A stretch of DNA of 57,747 nt from an uncultured Muribaculaceae bacterium (GTDB lineage: Bacteria; Bacteroidota; Bacteroidia; Bacteroidales; Muribaculaceae). This document shows positions 22,259 through 31,970 of this stretch, piece after piece. The translations under genes and the position numbers were made by a program. Position 1 is the stretch's first letter. The number at the start of each line of letters is the position of its first letter. Location: contig CAJTTA010000009.1 in the NCBI GenBank assembly GCA_910579305.1, positions 1-57,747 on the forward strand. Reading direction: 5' to 3'. The notes under the pieces are model-generated. The model was not told where the DNA came from, ran no database searches, and was given only the letters and a program-made list of their open reading frames with translations.

Positions 22259-25156
22259 TCAGAGTGATTTCTTTACTGCGATCTCTTCATAGGCTTCAAT
22301 CATGTCGCCTGTCTCGATGTTATTGTAATTGGCCACCGAGAGACCGCATTCGAATCCGCTCACCACTTCCTTGGCATCATCCTTGAAGCGCTTGAGTGAT
22401 CCGAGCTCACCGGTATACACTACAATGCCGTCGCGTATCACGCGCACCTTTGAGGCACGCTTCACCTTGCCGTCGCGCACAATCGCACCGGCTATGGTGC
22501 CCACCTTGGAGATATGATACGTCTGAAGCACCTCGGCCATACCCGTGATCTCCTCTCGTATCTCGGGAGAGAGCATGCCTTCCATGGCATCCTTCACCTC
22601 TTCGATAGCCTTGTATATCACGGAGTAGAGACGCACTTCCACACCTTCCTTCTCGGCCTCGCGGCGAGCGGCGGCGCTCGGACGCACCTGGAAGCCGATG
22701 ATGATTGCATCGGAAGCCGCGGCGAGCGTGACGTCGCTCTCCGATATGGCGCCCACACCCTTATGCAGCACATTGACCTGCACCTCGGGGGTGGAGAGCT
22801 TGATGAGAGAGTCGGACAGAGCCTCGATGGAGCCGTCCACGTCACCCTTCACGATGAGGTTGAGCTGATGGAAATCGCCAAGAGCCTTGCGTCGTGCAAG
22901 CTCGCTGAGACCGAGACGCTTCTGAGTGCGGTTGGCCAGCTCGCGCTGCAGCTGCTCGCGCTTGGAGGCTATCTCGCGGGCCTCCTGCTCGGTGTCGAGC
23001 ACATTGAAGGTGTCGCCGGCTGTGGGAGCGCCGTTGAGACCGAGCACGAGCACGGGAGTGGCGGGGCCCGCCTCCGTGACGCGCTGATTGCGCTCATTGA
23101 ACATAGCGCGGATCTTGCCGTGATGAGTGCCGGCAAGCACTACGTCGCCCACACGCAGAGTGCCGTTCTGCACGAGCACCGTGGCTACGTATCCGCGCCC
23201 CTTGTCGAGACTTGACTCTATTATGGAGCCTACGGCATTGCGGTCGGGATTGGCCTTGAGGTCAAGCATCTCGGCCTCAAGAAGCACCTTCTCCATAAGC
23301 TCGTCCACACCCAGGCCCTTCTTGGCCGATATCTCCTGGCTCTGATACTTGCCGCCCCAGTCCTCCACAAGATAATTCATGGCGGAGAGTTCCTCCTTGA
23401 TTTTGTCGGGGTTAGCGGCAGGCTTGTCTATCTTGTTGATGGCAAACACTATGGGCACACCGGCTGCAGAGGCATGGTTGATGGCCTCCACCGTCTGCGG
23501 CATCACATTGTCATCGGCAGCCACAATGATTATGGCAAGGTCGGTGACCCTGGCGCCACGGGCACGCATGGCGGTAAATGCCTCATGGCCGGGAGTGTCG
23601 AGGAATGTGATGTGACGTCCGTCGGCAAGCTTCACATTGTAGGCGCCTATGTGCTGGGTTATGCCGCCAGCCTCGCCGGCTATCACATTGGCCTTGCGGA
23701 TATAGTCGAGAAGCGAGGTCTTGCCGTGATCCACGTGGCCCATCACAGTCACGATGGGGGGACGCGGGAGCAGATCCTCCTCCTTGTCTTCCTCAACCGT
23801 GATAGCTTCGGAGACTTCGGCGCTCACATACTCTGTGGTGAAGCCGAATTCCTCGGCGACTATATTGATCGTCTCGGCATCGAGACGCTGGTTGATGCTC
23901 ACCATGAGGCCGAGGCTCATGCAGGTGCCTATGATCTTGGTGACGGGCACTTCCATGAGATTGGCAAGGTCATTCACCGTGACAAACTCGGTAATCTTGA
24001 TCACCTTGCTCTCGGCAGCCTCGCGCTGGGCCTCGCGCTCCATGCGGTTGTGCGCTTCCTCGCGCTTCTCGCGGCGATATTTCACGCTCTTCTTAGTCTG
24101 CTTGTTGGTGAGACGGGCCAGCGTCTCCTTCACCTGCTTCTGCACTTCCTCATCGGAGAGCTGCACAGGCTTCGGCGCAGTCTTCTGGCCGCGTGAGCGC
24201 TTGCCGTGTCCGCCACCCTGGGCGTTCTGATTCTGACCCTGCCGGCTGCGGTCGCCCGCGGCCGCACCTCCCTGGCCGTTCTGCTTCTTGGGGCGGGAGC
24301 TGTCGAAGCCGGGCTGAGAGGCCGTCTTCTCCACATCCACCTTCTCCTTGCCTATGCGGTTGCGTTTGCGGCGGGATGAGCCCGACGCACCTTGCGCCTG
24401 ACCCTGGGCATGAGTGCCTGCGCCGCCGCGCCCCTTGCCCCCATGCTTGCGAGGGCGTGTGGAGGAGTTGATGGCCGAGAGGTCGATAGTGCCCACTACC
24501 TTAAACTGCGGTGTCTGCACCGAAGAGGCAGGACGGAACACCTCGGGATTGGCCTTCGACTCCGGAGTGAGTATCTTGACATCTCCCTGCATCGGAGTCA
24601 CCTGCGACTCCGGCTGCTCCTGCGCGGCCTTGGGGGCCTCGGGAGCCTTTGGAGCCTCGGGCTTGGGTGTCTCGGCGGGGGCGACAGTAACTTCAGCCTT
24701 TACAGGCGCCGCCTCGGGAGCGGCAGGCGCCGGAGCCGCTTCTGCCTTAGGGGCTTCGGGAGCGGGACGGCTTTCAGCCTCAGGCTTCGGAGCGGGCGCC
24801 GGGGTCGGCTTCACCACATTGCCATTGCGGTCGAGCTCCACCTTGCCGAGCACTTTGAGCGCAGGTTTTTCTTTCTTCTCCGACTGAGCCTTGGCAGCCA
24901 CCTTCTCAGCCTTAGCGGCAGCCTTCTCGGCCTTGCGCGCCTCACGCATGTCATCGCGCTGGGCACTGGCGGCATCCACACGGGCGCGGGCCTGCTTGTC
25001 GCCTGCATATTCCTTGTAGAGCATGTCCACTGCATCATCGGCTATGCGCGCATTGGGGTTGTCATCTACAGTCACGCCCTTCTTGCGCAGAAACTCTGCG
25101 GCAGTACTCACGCCTACGTTAAGTTCTCTTGCTATTTTGCTTATCTTTGTTGGCAT
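22259..25156 (-). CDS. infB: Translation initiation factor IF-2
   Basis: A 965-residue GTPase that places initiator tRNA on the 30S subunit. The N-terminus has an IF2_N helix region (SKIARELNVGVSTAAEFLRK). About 300 residues of low-complexity Ala/Pro/Glu/Lys- and Gly/Gln/Arg-rich sequence follow. The G domain starts near residue 465: VTVMGHVDHGKTSLLDYIR (P-loop), DTPGHEAF (G3) and NKIDKP (G4), followed by domains II-IV. The gene is third in the conserved rimP-nusA-infB operon, 60 bp after nusA. The long N-terminal linker is typical of Bacteroidetes IF-2. Confidence 0.97.
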   Translation of the reverse strand: MPTKISKIARELNVGVSTAAEFLRKKGVTVDDNPNARIADDAVDMLYKEYAGDKQARARVDAASAQRDDMREARKAEKAAAKAEKVAAKAQSEKKEKPALKVLGKVELDRNGNVVKPTPAPAPKPEAESRPAPEAPKAEAAPAPAAPEAAPVKAEVTVAPAETPKPEAPKAPEAPKAAQEQPESQVTPMQGDVKILTPESKANPEVFRPASSVQTPQFKVVGTIDLSAINSSTRPRKHGGKGRGGAGTHAQGQAQGASGSSRRKRNRIGKEKVDVEKTASQPGFDSSRPKKQNGQGGAAAGDRSRQGQNQNAQGGGHGKRSRGQKTAPKPVQLSDEEVQKQVKETLARLTNKQTKKSVKYRREKREEAHNRMEREAQREAAESKVIKITEFVTVNDLANLMEVPVTKIIGTCMSLGLMVSINQRLDAETINIVAEEFGFTTEYVSAEVSEAITVEEDKEEDLLPRPPIVTVMGHVDHGKTSLLDYIRKANVIAGEAGGITQHIGAYNVKLADGRHITFLDTPGHEAFTAMRARGARVTDLAIIIVAADDNVMPQTVEAINHASAAGVPIVFAINKIDKPAANPDKIKEELSAMNYLVEDWGGKYQSQEISAKKGLGVDELMEKVLLEAEMLDLKANPDRNAVGSIIESSLDKGRGYVATVLVQNGTLRVGDVVLAGTHHGKIRAMFNERNQRVTEAGPATPVLVLGLNGAPTAGDTFNVLDTEQEAREIASKREQLQRELANRTQKRLGLSELARRKALGDFHQLNLIVKGDVDGSIEALSDSLIKLSTPEVQVNVLHKGVGAISESDVTLAAASDAIIIGFQVRPSAAARREAEKEGVEVRLYSVIYKAIEEVKDAMEGMLSPEIREEITGMAEVLQTYHISKVGTIAGAIVRDGKVKRASKVRVIRDGIVVYTGELGSLKRFKDDAKEVVSGFECGLSVANYNNIETGDMIEAYEEIAVKKSL

Positions 25157-25216
25157 ATATTCTTTTTAAATGAGAGGATTGAGGATATGTATTAAAGAAG
25201 AGAGGGGGAGCATGCG

Positions 25217-26467
25217 TCAGTCTTCAAACTCGGCGCGGAGCACAGCCAGGATCTTGTCGATGGTCTCTTCCTCAAGATCGGCCTGCTTCACAAGCATCTC
25301 GCGGGGTGCGTTGAGCACAGACTTGGCCGTGGCCAGACCCATGTTCTTGAGAGTCTCGATAATCCAGGGCTCGATCTCATCGGCAAATTCATCGAGATAT
25401 ATGTCCTCTTCATTTGGAGCTATGTCGCGGTAGACGTCGATGGTATAGCCGGTGAGCATCGAGGCAAGACGGATGTTGTAGCCCCCCTTGCCTATGGCGA
25501 GGCTCACTTCATCGGGATGCAGGAACACTTCGGCTTTCTTGTCTTCTTCATTGATACGGATGGAGTTGACGTGTGCCGGAGAGAGTGCGCGCTGAATCAT
25601 GAGAGTGGGATTGGCCGTATAGTTGAGCACATCGATATTCTCATTCTTGAGCTCGCGCACTATGCCATGGATACGTGCGCCCTTTATGCCCACACAGGCT
25701 CCCACAGGGTCGATGCGGTCATCGTAGCTCTCCACAGCGATCTTGGCACGCTCGCCCGGGATGCGGGCCACGGTCTTGATAGTGATGAGACCGTCGTGAA
25801 TCTCGGGCACCTCCTGCTCAAAGAGACGGCGCAGGAAGCGCTCATCGGTGCGGGAGACGATGATCTTGGGCTTGCCATTGGGGTTATCCACGCGCTTCAC
25901 TATGGCGCGCACTATGTCGCCTTTATGGAAGAAGTCGCTGGGTATCTGCTCCTCCTTGGGCATGATCAGCTCATTCTGATCCTCATCCATGAGCAGCATC
26001 TCGCGCTTCCACATCTGGTGCACCTCGCCGGTGATGATCTCTCCCTCAAGCTCCTTGAATTTGGAGTAAAGGGCATCGTTCTGAAGGTCGAGAATCTTGC
26101 TCTGAAGAGTCTGACGCAGGTTGAGAATCGCACGGCGTCCGAACTTGGCGAAGATTATTTCCTTGGCCACATCCTCTCCCACCTCGCACTCGGGGTCGAT
26201 TTCGCGAGCCTGCGACAGGCCTATCTGTGTCACCGGATTCTCCACTTCATCATCAGCCACTACGAGAAGATTCTGATAGATCTCGCAGTCACCCTTGTCG
26301 GGATTCATGATGACATCGAAGTTTTCATCAGTGCCGAACATTTTGGCCAGCACATTGCGGAAGGATTCTTCCAGCACGCTGATCATAGTGGTCTTGTCGA
26401 TGTTCTTCAGTTCCTTGAACTCGGCAAAACGATCCACCATGTTCTCTGTTTCAATTTTTTTTGCCAT
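25217..26467 (-). CDS. nusA: Transcription termination/antitermination factor NusA
   Basis: A 416-residue RNA polymerase-associated factor. The N-terminal polymerase-binding domain (residues 1-130) is followed by an S1 domain (about 135-200), KH1 (VGACVGIKGARIHGIVREL, near 250) and KH2 (LAIGKGGYNIRLASML, near 320). It ends with a short helical tail; the two acidic C-terminal repeats of E. coli NusA are not present, so it is shorter than the 495-residue E. coli protein. It lies between rimP and infB with gaps of 41 and 60 bp, the usual order. Confidence 0.96.
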   Translation of the reverse strand: MAKKIETENMVDRFAEFKELKNIDKTTMISVLEESFRNVLAKMFGTDENFDVIMNPDKGDCEIYQNLLVVADDEVENPVTQIGLSQAREIDPECEVGEDVAKEIIFAKFGRRAILNLRQTLQSKILDLQNDALYSKFKELEGEIITGEVHQMWKREMLLMDEDQNELIMPKEEQIPSDFFHKGDIVRAIVKRVDNPNGKPKIIVSRTDERFLRRLFEQEVPEIHDGLITIKTVARIPGERAKIAVESYDDRIDPVGACVGIKGARIHGIVRELKNENIDVLNYTANPTLMIQRALSPAHVNSIRINEEDKKAEVFLHPDEVSLAIGKGGYNIRLASMLTGYTIDVYRDIAPNEEDIYLDEFADEIEPWIIETLKNMGLATAKSVLNAPREMLVKQADLEEETIDKILAVLRAEFED

Positions 26468-26508
26468 TTATGGAGTGTATTTATTATTCTTAAAAGTTGT
26501 ACAGCAAA

Positions 26509-26973
26509 TCAGAATTCGAGTATGAGAGAGGCCTTCTTCACGGTTGACATGGGTATTGATTCCTCCCGGTCGACCATCACCGGCTTCTTCTGTCCATCCA
26601 CCTTTGTCTTCTCGGGATAGGAGACTCTGACAACATCGGCGTCGGCATCCAGCAGGAGCGCCTTGAGCTTGCGGCCGTCGGAGAGAAGAAGCTCCACCCG
26701 ATTGCCTATGTTCTTGAGATATTGCCCGAGCACTTTGAAGGGCGCGGTGAGGCCGGCGCCACCCACCTCAAGCTCATAGTCTTCAGGCTCGCGCGGGAAT
26801 TCCGCCTCTATCGAGCGACTCAGCTGCACACAGGTGTCTATATCCACACCCTGAGGCCCGTCAAGCTCAACGACAATTACATTGTCGGGACTCACGCGCA
26901 CATCCACTATAAAGAGGCCGGAATCCTCGATACTGCGTTCCACGAAATCCCGAATAGCTTTGCTGTCAATCAT
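26509..26973 (-). CDS. rimP: Ribosome maturation factor RimP
   Basis: A 154-residue protein needed for 30S subunit assembly. The N-terminal alpha/beta domain contains VVELDGPQGVDIDTCVQLSR and the segment YELEVGGAGLTAPF, both characteristic of RimP, with the SH3-like C-terminal domain after residue 80. It is the first gene of rimP-nusA-infB. A TACTTTTG promoter element lies about 200 bp upstream, leaving a leader of roughly 195 nt, long enough for regulation of the operon. Confidence 0.94.
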   Translation of the reverse strand: MIDSKAIRDFVERSIEDSGLFIVDVRVSPDNVIVVELDGPQGVDIDTCVQLSRSIEAEFPREPEDYELEVGGAGLTAPFKVLGQYLKNIGNRVELLLSDGRKLKALLLDADADVVRVSYPEKTKVDGQKKPVMVDREESIPMSTVKKASLILEF

Positions 26974-27182
26974 TTACGCTTTACAATTAGATACAATAAA
27001 AGGACTGCACGACAGCCGTCCCACCTGCCTCTCAAGAGAGCGAAGTGCGTAGCTTGCCGCGCATCCTCACAATAAATATGAGGTGCCCGAAGAATGTAAC
27101 AGTCTGACTGACCGATTCCAAGAGCCGGAGCGAACTACGCGCCTTTCCCGGCAACGACAGTTTTTACTCCAGTGCAAAAGTA
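26974..27182 (-). promoter_or_regulatory. Promoter and long leader of the rimP-nusA-infB operon
   Basis: The -7 element TACTTTTG is at 27175-27182 on the minus strand, so transcription should start near 27168 and the leader is about 195 nt. It holds a small hairpin CTCTC-TT-GAGAG (about 27031-27042). There is no open frame and no tRNA, unlike the tRNA that precedes rimP in E. coli. The remaining 90 bp up to the next gene show nothing I can name. Confidence 0.5.
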
Positions 27183-27272
27183 ATAAAAATTCCACATCCT
27201 GCCATGTGAAAGAGCATCAGCCCACGCATACATATTGTGTTTTTAATGTTTTTTAACTTTATTTACTCCCTA

Positions 27273-28844
27273 TCAGTCCAGCAGCATTGCATCTTTCACC
27301 TCAATATCCGCATCTACCTGCATTACGTGAGGCAGTATTGCCGTGCAACTGTCGCCCGCAGTGGTGGCGAAGCGGCGCATGCGAACCCTACTGCGCAGCA
27401 CCCGCCCGTCTCCTACGGTAATATCCACATCGACGCGCTCTTCCGGCATCCGCCCCATTGCCACTATGTGATTCTTATAGATATACAGCCGCTCATCACT
27501 GCATTTATCCGCTGCGGGTGACCCCGGGGTGAAATCCTTAAGTGCCTCTGGAATGAGAACTATGCCTCTCAAACCATATTCTGTATTGAGAAGCATATAA
27601 CTCGGTTTGAGAAAATCAGGGCCAATGCTTATGGGGGTGGCATCATAAAAGACTTCTCCCCGACCATCCTTCCTGGCTCCTGCCGCCAAGGCAGATACAT
27701 CTTCATGCTCCCGGCTAAGGCGCGCCTGCACTGCTATGGCCCATATGACGCTCACAAGCGAAAGCGCCATGGCGGCCAGGCAGACACAGCGTCCGGCCAC
27801 AGCCCCTCCGCGCGAGGCTGGAAAGAGAAACGGCGTCAGCCTCATGATTCCTATGCCGCACATGAGCTGGGAGAAGAGCCCGGTGCGCGCTCCGTTGAAA
27901 TACATCACGTAAATGCATGTGGCCACAATGCCGAATGCCGCCACGGCAAGCAGGAAGGCCCGTGCCTCCTTGTCAGCACGAAGCCGCCGCCTCACTGTGC
28001 GCATGGCAAACGCCACAAGCAGAAGAAGCATATAGATGTAAAAACAGCAATTATAGGCAAAGACGTTTATAATTGTCTCTATCCACACGCTCTTCACCAG
28101 ATGCGAGACCCTCTCCCCTGTCATGGCCCTGAATGCGGGCATGCAGGCGATGATGAGGATACCTGCAAGCAGGCTGCCGAGCATGAGCCACCTGCGGCGC
28201 GTGACCCTGATTCCGGATGAGGCTACATAACAGAGGCATGCGCAGAGCAACGGCACTGACATCCCCTCATGCCACCAGCCGGTGAGCACTCCCACAAATA
28301 TCAGAGCCGTGGAGGAGGTGGTGAAACTATCGTTGACAAACAGGTAAAAGAAGAGTAGACCGAGGGCCGCACACCATATATAATTGGACGCATAGACCAC
28401 TGTGAAGAGGAATTCAAACCATGGCAGCACAAAGGATACCACAAGTATCCATATGGCCGCCCGGCCGGATATCCATGGCGATTTTGAGAGCGTGATACCC
28501 AAAAGCAGAATCATGACCAGCGCAATGATGCTTGCCAGGGCAAATATGCGGCGGGGAAACAGGGCAAGAAACGGAGCCGTGGCCATGTTGGCGAGGCGCC
28601 CGGTGTCATATGTCCAGTGGTCGAGACATGTGGCCGCCGTGGATGTGAAATATTCCCAGGAGCCGGGAGTGCCGCATGAGTCGGCAAGATACCACACGTC
28701 ATCGGCACACACAGGCATCAACAGAAACATGCAGCCGAAGAGTGCGGCCAGCAGGGATGCGAATATCACATACATTCTCCTGAAAGCCTTGCTCCTGCCG
28801 GGGAGTGCCGTAATAGTGTGCATTGAATCGACTGTCTTACTCAT
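27273..28844 (-). CDS. Polytopic membrane protein, GT-C-like (DUF6056-type)
   Basis: A protein of about 523 residues with 10-12 hydrophobic helices between residues 20 and 400 and a soluble C-terminal domain of about 120 residues. After the first helix comes CADDVWYLAD, an acidic pair in the first extracytoplasmic loop as in GT-C glycosyltransferases. The layout matches DUF6056-type proteins that accompany surface-glycan synthesis; activity is unproven. A TATCTTTG promoter element ends 5 nt before ATG 28844, so the mRNA is leaderless from there, or translation begins at the in-frame ATG at 28823. No glycan gene cluster surrounds it. Confidence 0.75.
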   Translation of the reverse strand: MSKTVDSMHTITALPGRSKAFRRMYVIFASLLAALFGCMFLLMPVCADDVWYLADSCGTPGSWEYFTSTAATCLDHWTYDTGRLANMATAPFLALFPRRIFALASIIALVMILLLGITLSKSPWISGRAAIWILVVSFVLPWFEFLFTVVYASNYIWCAALGLLFFYLFVNDSFTTSSTALIFVGVLTGWWHEGMSVPLLCACLCYVASSGIRVTRRRWLMLGSLLAGILIIACMPAFRAMTGERVSHLVKSVWIETIINVFAYNCCFYIYMLLLLVAFAMRTVRRRLRADKEARAFLLAVAAFGIVATCIYVMYFNGARTGLFSQLMCGIGIMRLTPFLFPASRGGAVAGRCVCLAAMALSLVSVIWAIAVQARLSREHEDVSALAAGARKDGRGEVFYDATPISIGPDFLKPSYMLLNTEYGLRGIVLIPEALKDFTPGSPAADKCSDERLYIYKNHIVAMGRMPEERVDVDITVGDGRVLRSRVRMRRFATTAGDSCTAILPHVMQVDADIEVKDAMLLD

Positions 28845-28849
28845 ATCCG

Positions 28850-28857
28850 CAAAGATA
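28850..28857 (-). promoter_or_regulatory. -7 promoter element abutting the GT-C-like gene start
   Basis: The minus strand reads TATCTTTG then C, 5 nt before ATG 28844. It decides against the longer frame starting at 28880, which would need transcription from further upstream. Confidence 0.5.
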
Positions 28858-28901
28858 GCAATTATTAATGAAACACGCATTGGGGGTCATGTAAAATAAA
28901 A

Positions 28902-28939
28902 AATCCGGAACCGGGTCATCGCGACCGGGTTCCGGATTT
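28902..28939 (-). terminator. Terminator after the M16 peptidase gene
   Basis: ATCCGGAACCGGGTC and GACCGGGTTCCGGAT form a stem of 15 bp with a 5-nt loop, followed on the minus strand by TTTTTTATTTT. Confidence 0.88.
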
Positions 28940-28968
28940 CAACCTATTTAATTGATTTAAGCCTTTTC

Positions 28969-31791
28969 TTATTTTTTCACGCCGTTGAGGGTGACATGGA
29001 TGCGGTTCTTGCCGTCATAGAGCTGCTTCATGAAAGCATTGAGCTGCTCGAGAGTGAGATCGCGCACAGCCTTCTCCATGCCGGTGTTGCCGTCGATGCC
29101 GAGGAGGCAGTACTGCTGAAGCTGATTCATCCAGTAGCTATTCTTCTTGGTGGAGAGGGAGTACTGATTGAGAGTCTGCTCCTTCACTTTATTGAAGTCA
29201 TCGGCCTTGGCACCATTCTTGAGAAGATCGTTGAGGTCACTCACGGCACGATCGGCGAGAGCCTGCTTCGTGTCGGCGCCGGTGTCATAGAGATACTGTA
29301 TCATCCACTGGCCGGTGCGGGGGTTGATTGAGCAGCCCACCGATGCGCCGTAAGTGCCGCCGATCTCTTCGCGGAGAGTGCGCACATAGATCATGTCAAG
29401 GATCTGACCGATGAAGCCGAGCTTCACCTCGTTCTCAAGAGTATAGGGCACGTTGTCGCCTGATATCACGACAAACTCCTTAGTCTGGGGAGACTCCATG
29501 GCATAGTCGAAGAAGTTTTCCTTCTGGCCTGCGGGAACGGGGAGCTTGACATTCTGACGCTTGCTGGCCTTCTTGGCGTTGCCGGGAAGCGATGCGATGT
29601 ACTGCTCCAGGAGGGGAGTGATAGTAGCGACATCCACATTGCCCACGAAGATGAAGTCATAGTCGGCGGCATTCGCGAGATTCTTGCGGGCTATGTCGAG
29701 CATCTCGGCATAGTTGGCCTTTTTGAAGTCATCGGAGGTGAGCCGCTGCATAAGGGGATTGCCGTCGTAGAGAGTGGAGGATATAGCCTTGCTGAACTGG
29801 TAGTCGGGAGTGGCCTCGGCATTGGCGAGGATGGCAGTGTACTGGTTCACAAGAGCGTCGTAAGACTCCTGATTGGGAGCCACGGCAGTGAACTGCAGAT
29901 AGATGATCTGCATGAGGGTCTCAAGATCCTTCACGGTAGCGGAGCCTGAGAGGCCGACAGAGTTGTTGGCGAGGAAATATTCCGAACCTACATGCTTGCC
30001 TGCAAGGGCCTTCTGGAGCTGGGTGGGAGAGAACTTGCCGAGGTTGCTCATCTCATAGGCCATGGGTAAGATCTTGATATTGGCGGCCTGCGACTCGGGG
30101 AAGCTCAGCTTGCCGAAGTCGGCAGTGGCGGTGAAGAGAATCTGGTCGGAAGCGAAGTCGGTGGTCTTAACATATACCGTGGCACCGTTGGAGAGAGTGA
30201 GCTTCGTAGCGCCGAACTGGGGGAGCTGCTCGCTCTTCTTCACCTTACCCTTCTTGGGCATCTTGGCGATGAGGGGCTCATCGAGCACGTCATCCACAAA
30301 TGCCTCGTAAGTCTTGTTCATGGAAGAGGTTATGACCTGCAGCATTTCCTCGCGGGTGGGAGGCACGCTGCCATCCACCTGAGGCATCGACACGATGAGC
30401 ACCTGATTATCGGGAGTGATGATATCTTTCACAGCATCGTTGAACATCTGCACATTGAGGTTGGGGAGAAGCATCTGTAAGAGCTGCCATTCATTTTCTA
30501 TACCAGGCTCCGGCTCATTGTCTATGAAGTGGCGGATAAGGCCCTGGGCGAGAGCATCGCTATTGGTCTTGTTGCGCTCGTTGTAAGCCTTCTCCATGCC
30601 GGCCTTGAGCTCATCCTTGGCACGACTCAGCTCTGAGTCGGTGAAGCCGGTCTGACACGCACGCACCACCTCGGAGAATGCCTGTTCGAAAGCAAGACGG
30701 GGATCAGACTTGGGCACTACTATTACATTGAAGGCGCCCTTGGTCTTCGACACCCAGTAGTCGCCGAAGCTCACACCTGCGTAGGCAAACGCGCAGTCGG
30801 GCTTCTGGGCCATCTCGCTGAGACGGGAGTCAATCATCGACATGATGAGATGTTCGGCTATGCTCTTCTCTATGTAATAGTCAATACCTGAGCGAAGCTC
30901 AAAAGGTGTCTTCTCCATCTTTATGGATAACTGCACAAGCTGGTTACGGAGCTCGGGATCCTGGAAAGAGGCATAGATAAGCTCCTTGTTGTCGGAGACA
31001 GAGGGATATATGCGCTCTGCGGCGTTGGCAGGCATCTCGATAGTGGAGAAGAGTTCTTTGACTTTCTTTTCCATTTCGACAACGTCGAAATCACCTACTA
31101 TCACAATACCCTGCTGGTCGGGACGATACCACTTGTGGTAGTAGTCACGCAGCACCTGATAGGGGAAGTTCATCACTACATCCATGGTGCCGATGGGCAT
31201 CTGAGTGTACTGATATTCCTGATAGAGCTGGGGAAGCAGGGCTGTCATCATGCGTGAATTGGCGTCGTTTCTTGTGCGCCATTCCTCCTGAATCACACCG
31301 CGCTCGGCGTCGATCTCGGCATCTTCAAGGAGAAGGTCGCCGCTCCAGTCGTGGAGCACGAGCAGGATTGAGTCCATGAGAGCGACATCGGTGGTGGGCA
31401 CGTTGTTGATGCGATACACTGTCTCATCAAAGCCGGTGTAGGCGTTGATGTCGGCACCGAAGCGTATGCCCTTGTGCTGGAGATACTCAAGCATGCTCTT
31501 GCCGGGGAAATGGGTGGAGCCGTTGAAAGCCATGTGCTCAAGGAAGTGAGCCAGGCCGAGCTGCTCCTTGGTCTCAAGGGTGGAACCCACTTTCTGGGCA
31601 ATGTAGAAGTTTGCGCGCTCCTTAGGCTCCTCATTGTGGAGGATGTAGTAAGAAAGACCATTGGGGAGCACTCCGTGCTTAACCTGCGGATTAAGCGGAA
31701 GCTGAGGGATCTGGGCTGCCTGGGGCTGCTGGGCGTGAAGCATAAAGATGCAGCACAGCAGTGTGAGCAGGCTTGTCAATCTTTTGACCAT
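28969..31791 (-). CDS. M16-family zinc peptidase (pitrilysin-like), exported
   Basis: A 940-residue peptidase with a cleavable signal peptide (residues 1-20, ending MLHAQQPQ). The first M16 domain has the inverted zinc motif HFLEHMAFNGS near residues 83-93 (HxxEH) and the third ligand Glu in ERGVIQEEWRTR about 75 residues later. Three more M16-type domains follow without a second active site, the usual two-half design. These periplasmic enzymes degrade peptides. It is a single-gene unit with its own TACCTTTG promoter and a strong terminator. Confidence 0.94.
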   Translation of the reverse strand: MVKRLTSLLTLLCCIFMLHAQQPQAAQIPQLPLNPQVKHGVLPNGLSYYILHNEEPKERANFYIAQKVGSTLETKEQLGLAHFLEHMAFNGSTHFPGKSMLEYLQHKGIRFGADINAYTGFDETVYRINNVPTTDVALMDSILLVLHDWSGDLLLEDAEIDAERGVIQEEWRTRNDANSRMMTALLPQLYQEYQYTQMPIGTMDVVMNFPYQVLRDYYHKWYRPDQQGIVIVGDFDVVEMEKKVKELFSTIEMPANAAERIYPSVSDNKELIYASFQDPELRNQLVQLSIKMEKTPFELRSGIDYYIEKSIAEHLIMSMIDSRLSEMAQKPDCAFAYAGVSFGDYWVSKTKGAFNVIVVPKSDPRLAFEQAFSEVVRACQTGFTDSELSRAKDELKAGMEKAYNERNKTNSDALAQGLIRHFIDNEPEPGIENEWQLLQMLLPNLNVQMFNDAVKDIITPDNQVLIVSMPQVDGSVPPTREEMLQVITSSMNKTYEAFVDDVLDEPLIAKMPKKGKVKKSEQLPQFGATKLTLSNGATVYVKTTDFASDQILFTATADFGKLSFPESQAANIKILPMAYEMSNLGKFSPTQLQKALAGKHVGSEYFLANNSVGLSGSATVKDLETLMQIIYLQFTAVAPNQESYDALVNQYTAILANAEATPDYQFSKAISSTLYDGNPLMQRLTSDDFKKANYAEMLDIARKNLANAADYDFIFVGNVDVATITPLLEQYIASLPGNAKKASKRQNVKLPVPAGQKENFFDYAMESPQTKEFVVISGDNVPYTLENEVKLGFIGQILDMIYVRTLREEIGGTYGASVGCSINPRTGQWMIQYLYDTGADTKQALADRAVSDLNDLLKNGAKADDFNKVKEQTLNQYSLSTKKNSYWMNQLQQYCLLGIDGNTGMEKAVRDLTLEQLNAFMKQLYDGKNRIHVTLNGVKK

Positions 31792-31861
31792 AGGTTAATA
31801 GTTTTAGTAGGTTATATAATTTGTTGATTCTGCGTAGAAAGATCAGAGATTTTCTCCGCTA

Positions 31862-31869
31862 CAAAGGTA
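31862..31869 (-). promoter_or_regulatory. -7 promoter element of the M16 peptidase gene
   Basis: The minus strand reads TACCTTTG, with the expected start near 31856 and a leader of about 65 nt. Confidence 0.6.
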
Positions 31870-31970
31870 ATAAATTTTTTCTTGCTCACAATATAATCAT
31901 ACGCAAAAAGCGACAAATTGCCCATAAGGAGGAGTCAAATCCCCGTTTTTGTCGACATTCAGGCCCTCTT

